A DNA stretch of 64,000 nt, from contig DXCM01000090.1 in NCBI GenBank assembly GCA_019116025.1, positions 62,001-126,000 on the forward strand. Reading direction: 5' to 3'. Position numbers and translations under genes: made by a program. Positions 1 to 8,338 of the stretch are shown here, one piece after another. Under the pieces are notes generated by a model that was given only the letters and a program-made list of their open reading frames with translations, searched no databases and was not told the DNA's origin. Source of the stretch: Candidatus Companilactobacillus pullicola. Lineage in GTDB: Bacteria > Bacillota > Bacilli > Lactobacillales > Lactobacillaceae. The stretch's first letter is position 1, and every line of letters starts with the position of its first letter.

Positions 1-404
1 ACTTCTTCATCGGGAAATTCTCTGATACCGTTCAATAATTTTTGTTCACTAACTTCATACAAACCTTGGGATTGATAAATATCGGCTGAAACCAACAAAT
101 TCTCAGCATAGGCTGGTGAGTCGGGCGTAATCTGAGAAATATAATTTAGGGCCTGATCGGTATTTCCATCTGACACGGCAATTTCAGCCAAACGAGATAA
201 AATTTGTCCTTCAGTTGGATACATGGCCAATAAATGATCGTAAATCGTCTTAGCTTGGACAGATAGACCACGGCTCATTAACGTTTCTGCTAGTGAAAAT
301 TGTGTCTGATCATCGTCTTGGGCAATTGATTCTTGAATCAATGGATCAACTTTTGAAAAGTCACCATCATCAATTGTTTCTATAACTTCATCTGCTTTAC
401 TCAA
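1..404 (-). CDS. TPR-repeat protein, 3' end cut by window edge
   Basis: The reading frame is open from the left edge up to a TTG codon at 404-402, preceded by a good GGAGGT site (411-416). About 134 codons are visible. The residues show the helix-turn-helix periodicity of tetratricopeptide repeats, for example LAEIAVSDGNTDQALNYI and a following ADIYQSQGLYEVSEQKLL. TPR proteins are protein-protein scaffolds, and a TPR gene next to hup and der is common in lactobacilli (family knowledge), but its cellular role is not established. It lies immediately downstream of hup and its terminator, so it is probably transcribed from its own weak promoter or by readthrough. The C-terminus is outside the window. 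Confidence 0.85.
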   Translation of the reverse strand, partial: MSKADEVIETIDDGDFSKVDPLIQESIAQDDDQTQFSLAETLMSRGLSVQAKTIYDHLLAMYPTEGQILSRLAEIAVSDGNTDQALNYISQITPDSPAYAENLLVSADIYQSQGLYEVSEQKLLNGIREFPDEE

Positions 405-430
405 ATTGTTACCTCCGTATTTTTGCGTAA

Positions 431-456
431 AAAAAGACGGTCTAATGACCGCCCCT
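431..456 (-). terminator. Rho-independent terminator of hup
   Basis: On the minus strand a CGGTC/GACCG stem with an ATTA loop is followed by a run of six T. It sits just after the hup stop codon and before the TPR gene. Confidence 0.75.
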
Positions 457-469
457 AATTAAAAAAGAA

Positions 470-745
470 TTATTTAACTGAATCCTTCAAAGCCTTACCT
501 GGTTTAAATGCAGGAACCTTGCTTGCAGGAATCTTAATTTCTTCACCTGTTTGTGGGTTGCGACCCTTACGAGCTGCACGTTGACGTACTTCGAAGTTAC
601 CAAAGCCGATCAATTGAACTTTGTTGCCTTCTGATAAGTTTTCTTGGATTGTTTCAAAGACTGCATCAACAGCTGAAGTTGCATCCTTCTTTGTCAAACC
701 AGTTTTACTTGCTACACTATCGATAAGTTCAGCTTTATTTGCCAT
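470..745 (-). CDS. hup: HU family DNA-binding protein
   Basis: This 91-residue protein has the full HU/IHF length. It begins [20 protein letters not shown] and has the signature [20 protein letters not shown] at residues 47-66, the beta-arm that wraps the DNA minor groove, then [14 protein letters not shown] near the C-terminus. HU is the main nucleoid-associated architectural protein of Firmicutes and acts as a homodimer on bent or nicked DNA. The gene follows der by about 190 bp with its own terminator, so it is likely a strong single-gene transcript. The start ATG has an upstream GGAGGTATTTTT site. No second hup was seen in this window. Confidence 0.97.
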   Translation of the reverse strand: MANKAELIDSVASKTGLTKKDATSAVDAVFETIQENLSEGNKVQLIGFGNFEVRQRAARKGRNPQTGEEIKIPASKVPAFKPGKALKDSVK

Positions 746-933
746 ATGTAAAAATACCTCCGAAATTTGTAAAAAATTTAGAACACATGAACTATTTGAA
801 TGCGTTCATTATTCTATTTACAAAACTACCATAGGAATGTCGATGTGGCAAGCATTTAGGCCGTTTTTTACGATAATTTCTTTTAAATATAAATATATTC
901 ATAAAAGCGTGTGAAATACCACCGTTTTAGGTT

Positions 934-2247
934 CTATTTACGTTTTCTAGGCAAGATTTTAATTGGTGTTCCTTCGAAGTCAAAAGTATCTCGCAATTGA
1001 TTCTTCAAGAAACGTTCATAAGAGAAGTGCAACAATTCATTATCATTAACGAAAACAACGAATGTTGGTGGTTGAATAGCCACTTGTGTCATGTAATAGA
1101 TACGTAATCTCTTACCGTTAACCAATGGTGTTGGTGCAATTGAAGTAGCACGCAACAATAGATCATTCAGAACAGCTGATTGAATTCGACGGTGACGGTT
1201 ATCGAAGACACGTGTTACTAGTTCTGGAATTTGGTCTAAGCGTTGACCCTTAATTGCTGAAGTAAAGAGAATTGGAGCGTATGACAAGTATTGAAATTCA
1301 GCTCTAATTTGATTCTCAAAGTCTTGCATGGTATGCGTATCTTTCTTTAAAGCATCCCACTTGTTGACGACGATAATAACACCTTTACCAGCATTATGAG
1401 CGTAACCGGCAACACGTTTGTCTTGTTCACGAATACCCTCTTCAGCATTCAATACAACACAGACAACGTCAGACTTATCAATGGCACTCAAGGCACGCAA
1501 TACAGAGTACTTCTCCGTATTTTCATAGACCTTACCACGTTTTCTAATACCCGCAGTATCGATCATCGTGAAGTCCTTGTCGAGTTTTTCATCATGGTAT
1601 TTAGTATCGACGGCATCACGAGTCGTTCCTTGCATGTCAGAAACGATAACACGCTCATCGCCTAAAATAGCATTAACTAATGATGATTTACCAACGTTGG
1701 GACGGCCAATAAAACTAAATTTGATTGACTCGTCGTCCTCATCCTTATCTTCATTAGGAAATACTTTTACGATCTCATCCAATAAATCACCCAAACCAGT
1801 TCCTTGTGAACCGGAAATAGGATTAGGATCGCCAAATCCTAATGAATAGAAATCATAAATATTTTCACGTTGTTCTGGGTTATCAGCCTTATTAACTGCT
1901 AGGACAACAGGTTTCTTTGTACGGTAGAGAATCTTAGCAACATCCTCATCCTCTTTAGTAACACCATTTTGTCCATTAACAATAAAGACAATAACGTCAG
2001 CTTCATCAATCGCAATTTCAGCTTGGTTCTTGATTTGGACTGACATCTTTTCTCCGCTCATTTCAATACCACCGGTATCGATCAAACGGAATTCTTTTCC
2101 AAGCCAACTAGCACGTGAATAAATACGATCTCTAGTTACACCCGGTGTATCTTCAACAATAGATAATCTTTCATTAATTATTCTATTGAAAATAGTAGAT
2201 TTACCAACATTGGGGCGTCCTACTAACGCAACTACTGGAACAGCCAT
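934..2247 (-). CDS. der: Ribosome biogenesis GTPase Der (EngA)
   Basis: The 437-residue protein carries two tandem Era-like GTPase domains: a first P-loop GRPNVGKST near residue 10 with DTPGVTRD and NKAD motifs, and a second GRPNVGKSS near residue 181 with [10 protein letters not shown] and NKWD. A C-terminal KH-like domain follows (roughly 350-437). Der is essential for 50S subunit maturation and binds 23S rRNA. It is the expected partner of cmk and hup in this neighbourhood. Its start lies 11 bp after the cmk stop, with a GGGAGGTAG site, so cmk and der form one transcript. rpsA, which usually lies between the two, is absent here. Confidence 0.98.
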   Translation of the reverse strand: MAVPVVALVGRPNVGKSTIFNRIINERLSIVEDTPGVTRDRIYSRASWLGKEFRLIDTGGIEMSGEKMSVQIKNQAEIAIDEADVIVFIVNGQNGVTKEDEDVAKILYRTKKPVVLAVNKADNPEQRENIYDFYSLGFGDPNPISGSQGTGLGDLLDEIVKVFPNEDKDEDDESIKFSFIGRPNVGKSSLVNAILGDERVIVSDMQGTTRDAVDTKYHDEKLDKDFTMIDTAGIRKRGKVYENTEKYSVLRALSAIDKSDVVCVVLNAEEGIREQDKRVAGYAHNAGKGVIIVVNKWDALKKDTHTMQDFENQIRAEFQYLSYAPILFTSAIKGQRLDQIPELVTRVFDNRHRRIQSAVLNDLLLRATSIAPTPLVNGKRLRIYYMTQVAIQPPTFVVFVNDNELLHFSYERFLKNQLRDTFDFEGTPIKILPRKRK

Positions 2248-2258
2248 AATCTACCTCC

Positions 2259-2918
2259 CTACTTATGTTCATTAACTATTTCTGTAACTTTTTTAACAAC
2301 TTCTTCGATGGTCATATCTGAAGTATCAACTTCGATAGCATCGTCTGCCTTCTTCAATGGCGAAATTTCACGATGTGAATCCTTGTAATCGCGGGCAGCA
2401 ATTTCATCTTGCAATTCTTTCAGTGGCGTATTGATACCACGCTCAAGGTTTTCCTTATAACGTCTTTGCGCACGTACTTCTACACTCGCAATTAAGAAAA
2501 TTTTTACTTCCGCATTAGGCAAAACAGTCGTTCCAATATCACGACCATCCATGACAATATTATTATTGTTTGCCATATCACGTTGCATTTGAACCAATTC
2601 CGTTCTAACTTCCTTGATTGCTGAGACTTGAGAAACGTTATTAGTAATCTCTTCTGTTCGAATAGCATCTGAAACGTCCTCATCATCTAAGTAAACGTGT
2701 TGACCATCTTCTTTATTAAGAAAATGGATCTTGTGTTCAGACATTAACTTCAAAATATTGAAAGTATCACCATACCCTACATTATTCTTTTTTGCAAGTA
2801 ATGTTACTGTACGGTACATCGCACCAGTATCACAATAAACAAAATCTAAATTTTTGGCAATTAATTTAGCAATAGTACTTTTACCAGCTGAGGCTGGTCC
2901 ATCGATTGCAATTTGCAT
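2259..2918 (-). CDS. cmk: Cytidylate kinase
   Basis: At 219 residues this matches bacterial CMP kinase. It has the P-loop GPASAGKST at residues 7-15, the NMP-binding segment DTGAMYRTVT near 31-40, and the conserved DGRDIGTTVLP at about 124-134. The enzyme phosphorylates CMP and dCMP with ATP in pyrimidine salvage and mRNA-turnover recycling. The ATG start follows a GGAGAGAAATTAG site. Upstream is the terminator of the LysM gene, so the cmk-der transcript starts in the short gap near 2920-2980. Confidence 0.97.
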   Translation of the reverse strand: MQIAIDGPASAGKSTIAKLIAKNLDFVYCDTGAMYRTVTLLAKKNNVGYGDTFNILKLMSEHKIHFLNKEDGQHVYLDDEDVSDAIRTEEITNNVSQVSAIKEVRTELVQMQRDMANNNNIVMDGRDIGTTVLPNAEVKIFLIASVEVRAQRRYKENLERGINTPLKELQDEIAARDYKDSHREISPLKKADDAIEVDTSDMTIEEVVKKVTEIVNEHK

Positions 2919-2937
2919 CTAATTTCTCTCCTTAATA

Positions 2938-2971
2938 AAAGGGCCCAGACAAAAATGTCAGAGACCCTTAA
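2938..2971 (-). terminator. Terminator after the LysM-domain gene
   Basis: Minus strand: AGGGTCT pairs with GGGCCCT and CTGACA with TGTC, giving a long imperfect stem with a T-rich loop and a TTTTAT tail immediately after the LysM gene stop. Confidence 0.8.
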
Positions 2972-2979
2972 TTACTTAT

Positions 2980-4092
2980 CTATTTTACTCTTAATGTTGT
3001 ACCTGGTGTCAATGTACCAACATTACCATTCATACTCTTTAATTGAGCAGTAGTTAAATTGTTGTTGTAAGCAATTCTAAACCAGTTGTCACCGGCTTTT
3101 ACTGTATAGTATGAAGCTCCACTGTTGGCATTACTATCAGTAGTGCTTGAAGTATTGGAACTGTTGGAACTATCAGTACTATTTGATTGGTTAGCTTGTG
3201 ATTGTGAATCTGACGTAGTTGCGTTAGAAGTACTGTTATCACTTGCTGTAGTATTGCTGCTATCTGAAGCAGTATTACTATCATTATTTGTTGCATTTGA
3301 ATCTGAACTATTATCTGTTGTACCAGAATTACTATTACTGTCAGTATCGTTACTTGAAGAATTGTTGCTGCTTGTTGACTTCTTTGTTGTTGTCTTCTTA
3401 GTAGCCTTCTTCTTAGGTGTAGCTTTCTTGGTAGTTTTCTTCTTCTTAGTTGACTTATCTTTATTCTCAACTGATTTAGCAGATTGAGTACTATCTAAGT
3501 CACCGCCGCCACTACCTTTGACTGCGTTAATAACTACTGGTGTGAACATAATAATAATCAGAGCAATTACCAAAGTAACAACCAAAGTATGATTGCCACG
3601 TTGTTTCTCTTTGGTTACAGCACGAGAGACATGTCCATCATCATCGGTATCAGTGTCGAAACTCTTTTCCCAAGGTTTAGCATCCTTGGAATCATCTGCC
3701 TCTTCATCATCTACTGGTTCTGATTGATCAGCTTCAGGTTCCGATTCTTCTGGAACAGACTGGTCATCCTGAGGTGCTTGTTCATAATTATTATCGTCAT
3801 AGTTTGGTTCAGGATTAGTATCTTGTTTTGCTTCGCTTAAATGATCTTGGCTTTCTTCAGATTGAAGATGATCCATAGAATCCTGATTCTCATCCATCGC
3901 TGAATTATCAGTATCTTCTACGGGTGCATCATTAGAAGTTTGATCGTCAGAAACCGCACTCGTAGGCGCTGTACCATCACTAATTAGATGATATTTCTTC
4001 AAATCTTCGAGACTAACCGATCCCTCAAGTCCTTGTGTGGATTTAGGAACGCGAGAATCGCCAGACATATTGTTTTTATCCTTATCGGCCAT
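2980..4092 (-). CDS. Membrane-anchored LysM protein, YpbE-like
   Basis: 370 residues. The first ~165 residues are hydrophilic and very acidic (many D and E), followed by one membrane segment, TLVVTLVIALIIIMFTPVVI, around 168-187. Then come a Lys/Thr-rich stretch (about 205-240) and a long low-complexity Ser/Asn/Thr linker. A single C-terminal LysM domain (about 327-370, YTVKAGDNWFRIAYNNNLTT) binds N-acetylglucosamine in peptidoglycan. Topology is therefore inside-out: cytoplasmic acidic tail, TM, wall-spanning linker, wall-binding tip. B. subtilis YpbE has a comparable design and also lies near ypaA/ribU (recalled gene order). The Ser linker makes long open frames in the other five frames, which are not genes. 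Function is unknown; a cell-envelope tether is an inference. Confidence 0.85.
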   Translation of the reverse strand: MADKDKNNMSGDSRVPKSTQGLEGSVSLEDLKKYHLISDGTAPTSAVSDDQTSNDAPVEDTDNSAMDENQDSMDHLQSEESQDHLSEAKQDTNPEPNYDDNNYEQAPQDDQSVPEESEPEADQSEPVDDEEADDSKDAKPWEKSFDTDTDDDGHVSRAVTKEKQRGNHTLVVTLVIALIIIMFTPVVINAVKGSGGGDLDSTQSAKSVENKDKSTKKKKTTKKATPKKKATKKTTTKKSTSSNNSSSNDTDSNSNSGTTDNSSDSNATNNDSNTASDSSNTTASDNSTSNATTSDSQSQANQSNSTDSSNSSNTSSTTDSNANSGASYYTVKAGDNWFRIAYNNNLTTAQLKSMNGNVGTLTPGTTLRVK

Positions 4093-4182
4093 TAAAAACC
4101 AACCTCCTAATTTCTATCTCTTAAAGCATATCATAAAAGTTTAAAATTTTTCTTTAAAGATTTATAAAATTCCGTTAGTTTC

Positions 4183-4734
4183 TCATTTTATTGAGAAATG
4201 TCCCTTAATACGTGGATAAACAATCATTGTAGCGGCTGAAATAATCAGTGCCTTAACAATATTAAATGGTACCACACCTGTTGCCACATATTCGGCCAAA
4301 CTCATATTAAGTTTCATTCCAATCACGCCCATGTAAAGTGGCATCACGACAAAGTAATTTAACAGTGACATAATAACTGTCATTACCACTGTTCCTGAGA
4401 TTACAGCCATAACCTTTTGATTCTTCTTCCAAAAGTAATTGAACGGTAATAATAGAGCAACTGAACCTACAAAGGCAGCACCATTACCAATCAAACCGGC
4501 TACACCACTCCCAGTCACGATAACATGTACCATAGACTTCAATAACGCTATCAGAACACCACCAACTGGACCAAAAGCAAAGGTTCCTATCAAAGTTACC
4601 ACATCACTTAAATCAACCTTTAAGAAAGGTAACCAGAATAAGATTGGAAATTCAAAGAACATCAAAATTGTTCCTAAAGCAGCAAAGACCGCCACTCCAA
4701 TTAACTCGTGCATTTTATCTAAACTTTTCCCCAT
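4183..4734 (-). CDS. ribU: Riboflavin ECF transporter S component RibU
   Basis: 183 residues with about six hydrophobic segments and the ECF S-component signature of RibU: GTILMFFEFPILFWLPFLKV near the N-terminus, then DLSDVVTLIGTFAFGP and VPFNIVKALI. RibU binds riboflavin at the membrane and works with the shared EcfA-A'-T energy module encoded elsewhere. I chose ATG 4734 because GAAGAGG lies 9 bases upstream; the longer in-frame TTG at 4758 would translate through that site and has none of its own. An FMN riboswitch and intrinsic terminator precede the gene, so flavin repletion should shut off import. A palindrome (TTCTCA/TGAGAA) overlaps the stop codon. Confidence 0.96.
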   Translation of the reverse strand: MGKSLDKMHELIGVAVFAALGTILMFFEFPILFWLPFLKVDLSDVVTLIGTFAFGPVGGVLIALLKSMVHVIVTGSGVAGLIGNGAAFVGSVALLLPFNYFWKKNQKVMAVISGTVVMTVIMSLLNYFVVMPLYMGVIGMKLNMSLAEYVATGVVPFNIVKALIISAATMIVYPRIKGHFSIK

Positions 4735-4772
4735 TAAAATCAACCTCTTCAATTCCAATTGATTTCCAAAGA

Positions 4773-4808
4773 AAAAAGGCCTATTTTGGGCACACCAAAA
4801 CAGACCTT
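4773..4808 (-). terminator. Riboswitch-controlled terminator of ribU
   Basis: Minus strand: AAGGTCTGTTTTGG pairs with CCAAAATAGGCCTT (14 bp with two G-U wobbles), loop TGTG, followed by a T run. It lies between the FMN aptamer and ribU, as expected for transcription attenuation. Confidence 0.9.
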
Positions 4809-4814
4809 AACCTT

Positions 4815-4927
4815 CTGTTTTCTTTCATCTAGACTTTAACTATCGGTACTGGAATTACACCAATTCAACCAGCAATGCTGGGTCGCGGACTATACCGCCG
4901 GTCGGGAATCACACCCTGCCCTGAAAA
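4815..4927 (-). promoter_or_regulatory. FMN riboswitch (RFN element) upstream of ribU
   Basis: Minus strand reads from TTCAGGGCAGGGTG through ATTCCCGACCGGCGGT, GTCCGCGACCC and a final GATGAAAGAA, the universally conserved blocks of the RFN element. The aptamer binds FMN and favours the downstream terminator at 4773-4808. Conserved core positions all look intact by eye. Confidence 0.95.
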
Positions 4928-5019
4928 CCAATTATTTAATTTTATACACATAATATAGCAGAACGCTTGTTACAGTTCAACTGTAGAGTTTTTTGATGTT
5001 TGAACCAATTACCTATAAA

Positions 5020-5745
5020 TTAGCGATTATCTTGTTTCAACTGAGCGACTTCTTGTCTAGTTAAATCACGATACTTTCCGGATACTAAACCGTTCAATGT
5101 CAAGAAACCATAGTTCTCACGAGCCAATTTTTCAACCTTGTGACCAACAGCATCGAACATATTCTTAACTTGATGATTATGTCCTTCATGAATAGTTATT
5201 CTAACGATTGAAAAGTTCTTTTTCTTATCCTTAGACATAACTTTGACTTTCGCACGAGATGTTGTGTAATCCTTAAACTTGATTCCAGATTCTAATTTCT
5301 TGATTTCTTCAGTTTCTAGAATACCTTCAATTTTAGCCACGTAAGTCTTGTCTACGTGATAACGTGGGTGCATCAAATGATTGGCGAATTCACCATCATT
5401 TGTCAACAACAATAAACCAGAAGTATCGTAATCTAAACGACCAATTGGATAAACACGTTCTCTTACGTCTTCTTCCAATAAATCAGTAACTACTTTTCTG
5501 CCTTTGTCATCTTTAACTGCAGAAATCACCCCACGAGGCTTGTACATCAAAATGTAACGTTTTTTTTCTGTTTCAAGAGGCATCCCGTCGACTTCAACTT
5601 TATCGCTGTGGTCTACTTTAATACCCATTTCGGTAACTACTTTGTTATTTACTTTAACATGACCCTTGGCAATCAATTCTTCTGATTTACGTCTAGAAGC
5701 AACACCGGCATCTGCCATGAATTTTTGTAATCTAACTTTCTCCAT
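5020..5745 (-). CDS. rluB: 23S rRNA pseudouridine synthase RluB family
   Basis: 241 residues. An N-terminal S4 RNA-binding domain (residues 3-48, VRLQKFMADAGVASRRKSEE) is followed by the RsuA/RluB catalytic domain with the motif GRLDYDTSGLLLLTND near 102-117, whose Asp is the nucleophile. RluB isomerises a uridine in helix 89/90 of 23S rRNA. Its start overlaps the 3' end of scpB by 14 bp with a GGAGATATAG site, a conserved scpA-scpB-rluB order in Firmicutes. Which exact uridine is modified cannot be read from sequence. Confidence 0.95.
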   Translation of the reverse strand: MEKVRLQKFMADAGVASRRKSEELIAKGHVKVNNKVVTEMGIKVDHSDKVEVDGMPLETEKKRYILMYKPRGVISAVKDDKGRKVVTDLLEEDVRERVYPIGRLDYDTSGLLLLTNDGEFANHLMHPRYHVDKTYVAKIEGILETEEIKKLESGIKFKDYTTSRAKVKVMSKDKKKNFSIVRITIHEGHNHQVKNMFDAVGHKVEKLARENYGFLTLNGLVSGKYRDLTRQEVAQLKQDNR

Positions 5746-6277
5746 CTATATCTCCTATTTCGGAACTATCCTCAAAATTTTCTATTTTTGGTAACTCTTT
5801 TAAATCTTTGATCCCAAAATAATCAAAAAATTCATCAGTTACTACATAAAGATTAGGGTGACCGGGAACATCTTTTTTCCCATTTTCCTTAATCAGTTTT
5901 CTCATCAACAAAGTATTTAAACTACCAGAACTCTGGACACCACGAATCTCGTCAATTTCAATTCTAGTAATTGGTTGACGGTAGGCAATGATCGACAATA
6001 CTTCAAGCGCTGCCTGACTTAATTTGGTAGCCAAGCCTGTTTTAAAGTACTTTGTTAAAAGTTCATTGAATTCATTTTTAGTAACTAATTTGTAATTCGA
6101 ATTAAACTCAACTAATTCGACGCCAGAATCGACATCAGTCATTAATTTTACTTTTAATTCTTCAATATTTTGCCTTAAAGCTGCACTATCTATTTCCAAA
6201 AGTCCAGCAAGATCCTTTTCTTTAATACCTTGATCTCCGGCTACGAATAATAATGCCATTATTTTTGCTTGATACAC
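5732..6277 (-). CDS. scpB: Segregation and condensation protein B
   Basis: 181 residues, the normal ScpB size, with two winged-helix domains and the signature ALEVLSIIAYRQPITRIEID around 90-109 followed by GVQSSGSLNTLLMRKLI. ScpB dimers bind ScpA and complete the SMC-ScpAB condensin complex that compacts and segregates the origin region. The start is GTG 6277, with AGGA eight bases upstream inside the scpA stop region; the scpA stop and scpB start are separated by one base (TAATGTG). It overlaps rluB at its 3' end, so translation is likely coupled. Confidence 0.95.
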   Translation of the reverse strand: MYQAKIMALLFVAGDQGIKEKDLAGLLEIDSAALRQNIEELKVKLMTDVDSGVELVEFNSNYKLVTKNEFNELLTKYFKTGLATKLSQAALEVLSIIAYRQPITRIEIDEIRGVQSSGSLNTLLMRKLIKENGKKDVPGHPNLYVVTDEFFDYFGIKDLKELPKIENFEDSSEIGDIDGES

Positions 6278-6278
6278 A

Positions 6279-7001
6279 TTAATTCCTCAATTCAATAAAT
6301 AGCTCACTTTGAAAATCATCTTGACTAACTGAAACTAACTGTTTACTAGCCAATTCCAAAATAGCCATGAAGTCGGTAACTATTTCTTCGATATTATTGT
6401 TTAATTTCAAAAGGGCTTTAAAAGTCATTTTCTTAACTGATCTCAATTCGCCCATAATATTATTGGTTGCATCCTCAATTGATAATGTTTCATTTTCGAT
6501 TGTTTCAGTCTCTGGTTGATGATTCTTTTGAGCTCGCAATAATTCAGCATAAGTGGCTGCCAAATCATCTAAAACTACCGAACCGGGTTTCAAAAATTGA
6601 TCCAATTGCTCTTTAGGCAAACTAACCTCCTTATCAAACTGTTGCTTTCTGACTTGCTCTTTTTGTTCAAAGTAAGCCGCTACACGTTTATAAGTTTGAT
6701 ATGTCAAAAGTTGTGAAACCAATTCATCACGGGGATCTTCTTGAATTTCGTCTTCAATTTCATCTGGAGCTTGAGGCAATAACATCTTGCTCTTAATTGA
6801 CATCAAAGTCGATGCCATCACTAGATAATCACCGGCAATGTCCAATTGCAATACCTTCATACTCTTCAAATAATCAATATATTGTTGAGTAATTTGAGCA
6901 ATGGGAATGTCATAAATATCTACTTTTGATTCTTTGATCAAATGCAATAATAAATCAATTGGACCTTCGAAATCAGTTAAAACTAAATTTAATTTTTGCA
7001 T
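6279..7001 (-). CDS. scpA: Segregation and condensation protein A (kleisin)
   Basis: 240 residues. The N-terminal motif FEGPIDLLLHLIKESKVDIY (11-30) is the kleisin helix that contacts the SMC neck, followed by DIPIAQITQQYIDYL. The C-terminal winged helix that binds the SMC head ends at FIELRN. The protein bridges the Smc dimer and ScpB. Its ATG overlaps the ribT stop as TAATG, a translational-coupling arrangement. Gene order ribT-scpA-scpB-rluB matches that of other lactobacilli and, in part, B. subtilis. Confidence 0.96.
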   Translation of the reverse strand: MQKLNLVLTDFEGPIDLLLHLIKESKVDIYDIPIAQITQQYIDYLKSMKVLQLDIAGDYLVMASTLMSIKSKMLLPQAPDEIEDEIQEDPRDELVSQLLTYQTYKRVAAYFEQKEQVRKQQFDKEVSLPKEQLDQFLKPGSVVLDDLAATYAELLRAQKNHQPETETIENETLSIEDATNNIMGELRSVKKMTFKALLKLNNNIEEIVTDFMAILELASKQLVSVSQDDFQSELFIELRN

Positions 7002-7393
7002 TAGCTATTTTCTTTTTCTTTCATATCTTTTTCTAGTTTTTGTTTATTCTGACGCCACTGTTGGATCTGTTTACTTAAACTAAAGTTACCTAAAATAACT
7101 AGATCAGGAAACTTCTGTTGCACGTCGTCAAAAATCTTATAAACGTTACTCTGAGAACGATATGAAGGATTCAATGAAATATATTCAATAAAAACTGTAT
7201 TGTCCGAAAATGATAATGCGACAATACCTGAATAATCTTCCATATTGCTTTTCCAAAGATATAACTGACGGTTTTCATCTTCGGAATATAGTTGCAATTC
7301 TTGCTCGAGGTTATTCAAATCCTTGAGGTCGTTGATATAAGATAAAAAGCCCATAGCAATTTTCTTATTCTCATCACTATACTTACTAAGCAT
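7001..7393 (-). CDS. ribT: RibT-like GNAT-fold protein
   Basis: 130 residues. The N-terminal half (KIAMGFLSYIND near residue 11, then DENRQLYLWK) resembles B. subtilis RibT, a GNAT-family protein whose gene lies at the end of the B. subtilis rib operon (recalled similarity). The acetyl-CoA binding motif expected as R/Q-x-x-G-x-G/A reads RSQSNVYK here, so the glycines are missing and catalysis may be lost. The protein ends in a Lys/Glu-rich helical tail. Here the gene sits between xerD and scpA, 50 kb from the rib operon, with a 1-bp overlap into scpA. Function is unknown; acetyltransferase activity should not be assumed. Confidence 0.7.
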   Translation of the reverse strand: MLSKYSDENKKIAMGFLSYINDLKDLNNLEQELQLYSEDENRQLYLWKSNMEDYSGIVALSFSDNTVFIEYISLNPSYRSQSNVYKIFDDVQQKFPDLVILGNFSLSKQIQQWRQNKQKLEKDMKEKENS

Positions 7394-7407
7394 CCATATC
7401 CTCCTAT

Positions 7408-8328
7408 CTAAGCTCTTGGAAAGGCCTTATTGTAAACTTGCTTCATTCTTGTCTGGTTGACATGCGTATAAATTTGGGTCGTTGAGATATCCGAGTGGCC
7501 TAATAATTCTTGGACAACTCGAAGATCAGCCCCATTTTCTAGCAAGTTAGTTGCAAACGAGTGTCGTAAAGTATGCGGTGTTACATCTTTTTTGATACCG
7601 ACCTGGGCAATATATTTTTTGATCATGCGCCAAATTGATTGACGTGTTAATTTCTTGCCCCGAAAATTCAAAAAGACTTCTTTTTGTTGACCATATTTGG
7701 CAACTAAGTCTTTTCGAGTTTCCGCAAAATATTTTTTCAGCCACTTTACAGCTGTATCGCCAATTGGTAAAAGTCGTTCTTTATTCCCTTTACCAAGAGT
7801 TTTAATCAGTCCTAAGTCCAAATGTAAATCATCCATACTCAAGTTAACTAACTCACTGACACGCAACCCCGTCGCATACATCACTTCAAAAATTGTCCGA
7901 TCTCTGATTCCTAAAGGTGTAGAGACATCAGGTGATTCAATCAAAGAATTAACTTCATCCATTGATAAGACAACTGGCAAATGTGTTCCCTTTTTAGGTG
8001 CATCGAGTTCATTCATCGGATTGGCGTGGATCTTATCAATAATCTCCATCCACTGATAAAAACGTCTCAATGACGAAAACATCCGCATCTGTGAAGTTTT
8101 AGACTTATTTTCTTTATCCTGACTGACAAAAAATTGTGTCACCACAAAATGATCTTCGGGATAAAATGGAATTTTTTTCTGTTCCAAAAAGCTACTGAAT
8201 TCTAATAGATCTTGTTGATACGACACAATTGTATTCTGCGACAACCCTCGATCCAAGCGCAGGTAACGAGCATAGTCAACGATTGTATCAATCATTTTTT
8301 GATTCTTAATCGATAATTTCTCACTCAT
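7408..8328 (-). CDS. xerD: Site-specific tyrosine recombinase XerD
   Basis: 306 residues. A SAM-like N-terminal DNA-binding domain (about 8-100) precedes the catalytic domain with the full tyrosine recombinase set: R156 (TGLRVSE), K180 (GKGNKER), H252 and R255 (PHTLRHSFAT), H278 (LGHSD) and Y287 (TQIYTHV). XerD resolves chromosome dimers at dif with XerC/XerS. I chose ATG 8328, which has AGAGG at 8 bases; an in-frame ATG at 8373 would overlap the end of cvfB by 35 bp and adds 15 unsupported residues. Its fixed housekeeping position argues against a prophage integrase. Confidence 0.95.
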   Translation of the reverse strand: MSEKLSIKNQKMIDTIVDYARYLRLDRGLSQNTIVSYQQDLLEFSSFLEQKKIPFYPEDHFVVTQFFVSQDKENKSKTSQMRMFSSLRRFYQWMEIIDKIHANPMNELDAPKKGTHLPVVLSMDEVNSLIESPDVSTPLGIRDRTIFEVMYATGLRVSELVNLSMDDLHLDLGLIKTLGKGNKERLLPIGDTAVKWLKKYFAETRKDLVAKYGQQKEVFLNFRGKKLTRQSIWRMIKKYIAQVGIKKDVTPHTLRHSFATNLLENGADLRVVQELLGHSDISTTQIYTHVNQTRMKQVYNKAFPRA

Positions 8329-8338
8329 ATGGTTACCT

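Noticed and set aside
621..914. Plus-strand frame of 97 codons across hup
   Set aside because: Its 5' part is antisense to hup and it has no supporting signals.
3099..3487. Long overlapping frames opposite and beside the Ser-rich linker
   Set aside because: They come from the low-complexity Ser/Asn/Thr repeat codons of the LysM protein, with no ribosome sites and no plausible protein composition.
7408..8328. Integrase of a prophage or genomic island
   Set aside because: The catalytic set and fixed cvfB-xerD-scpAB context mark a housekeeping XerD; no att repeats or phage genes are near.
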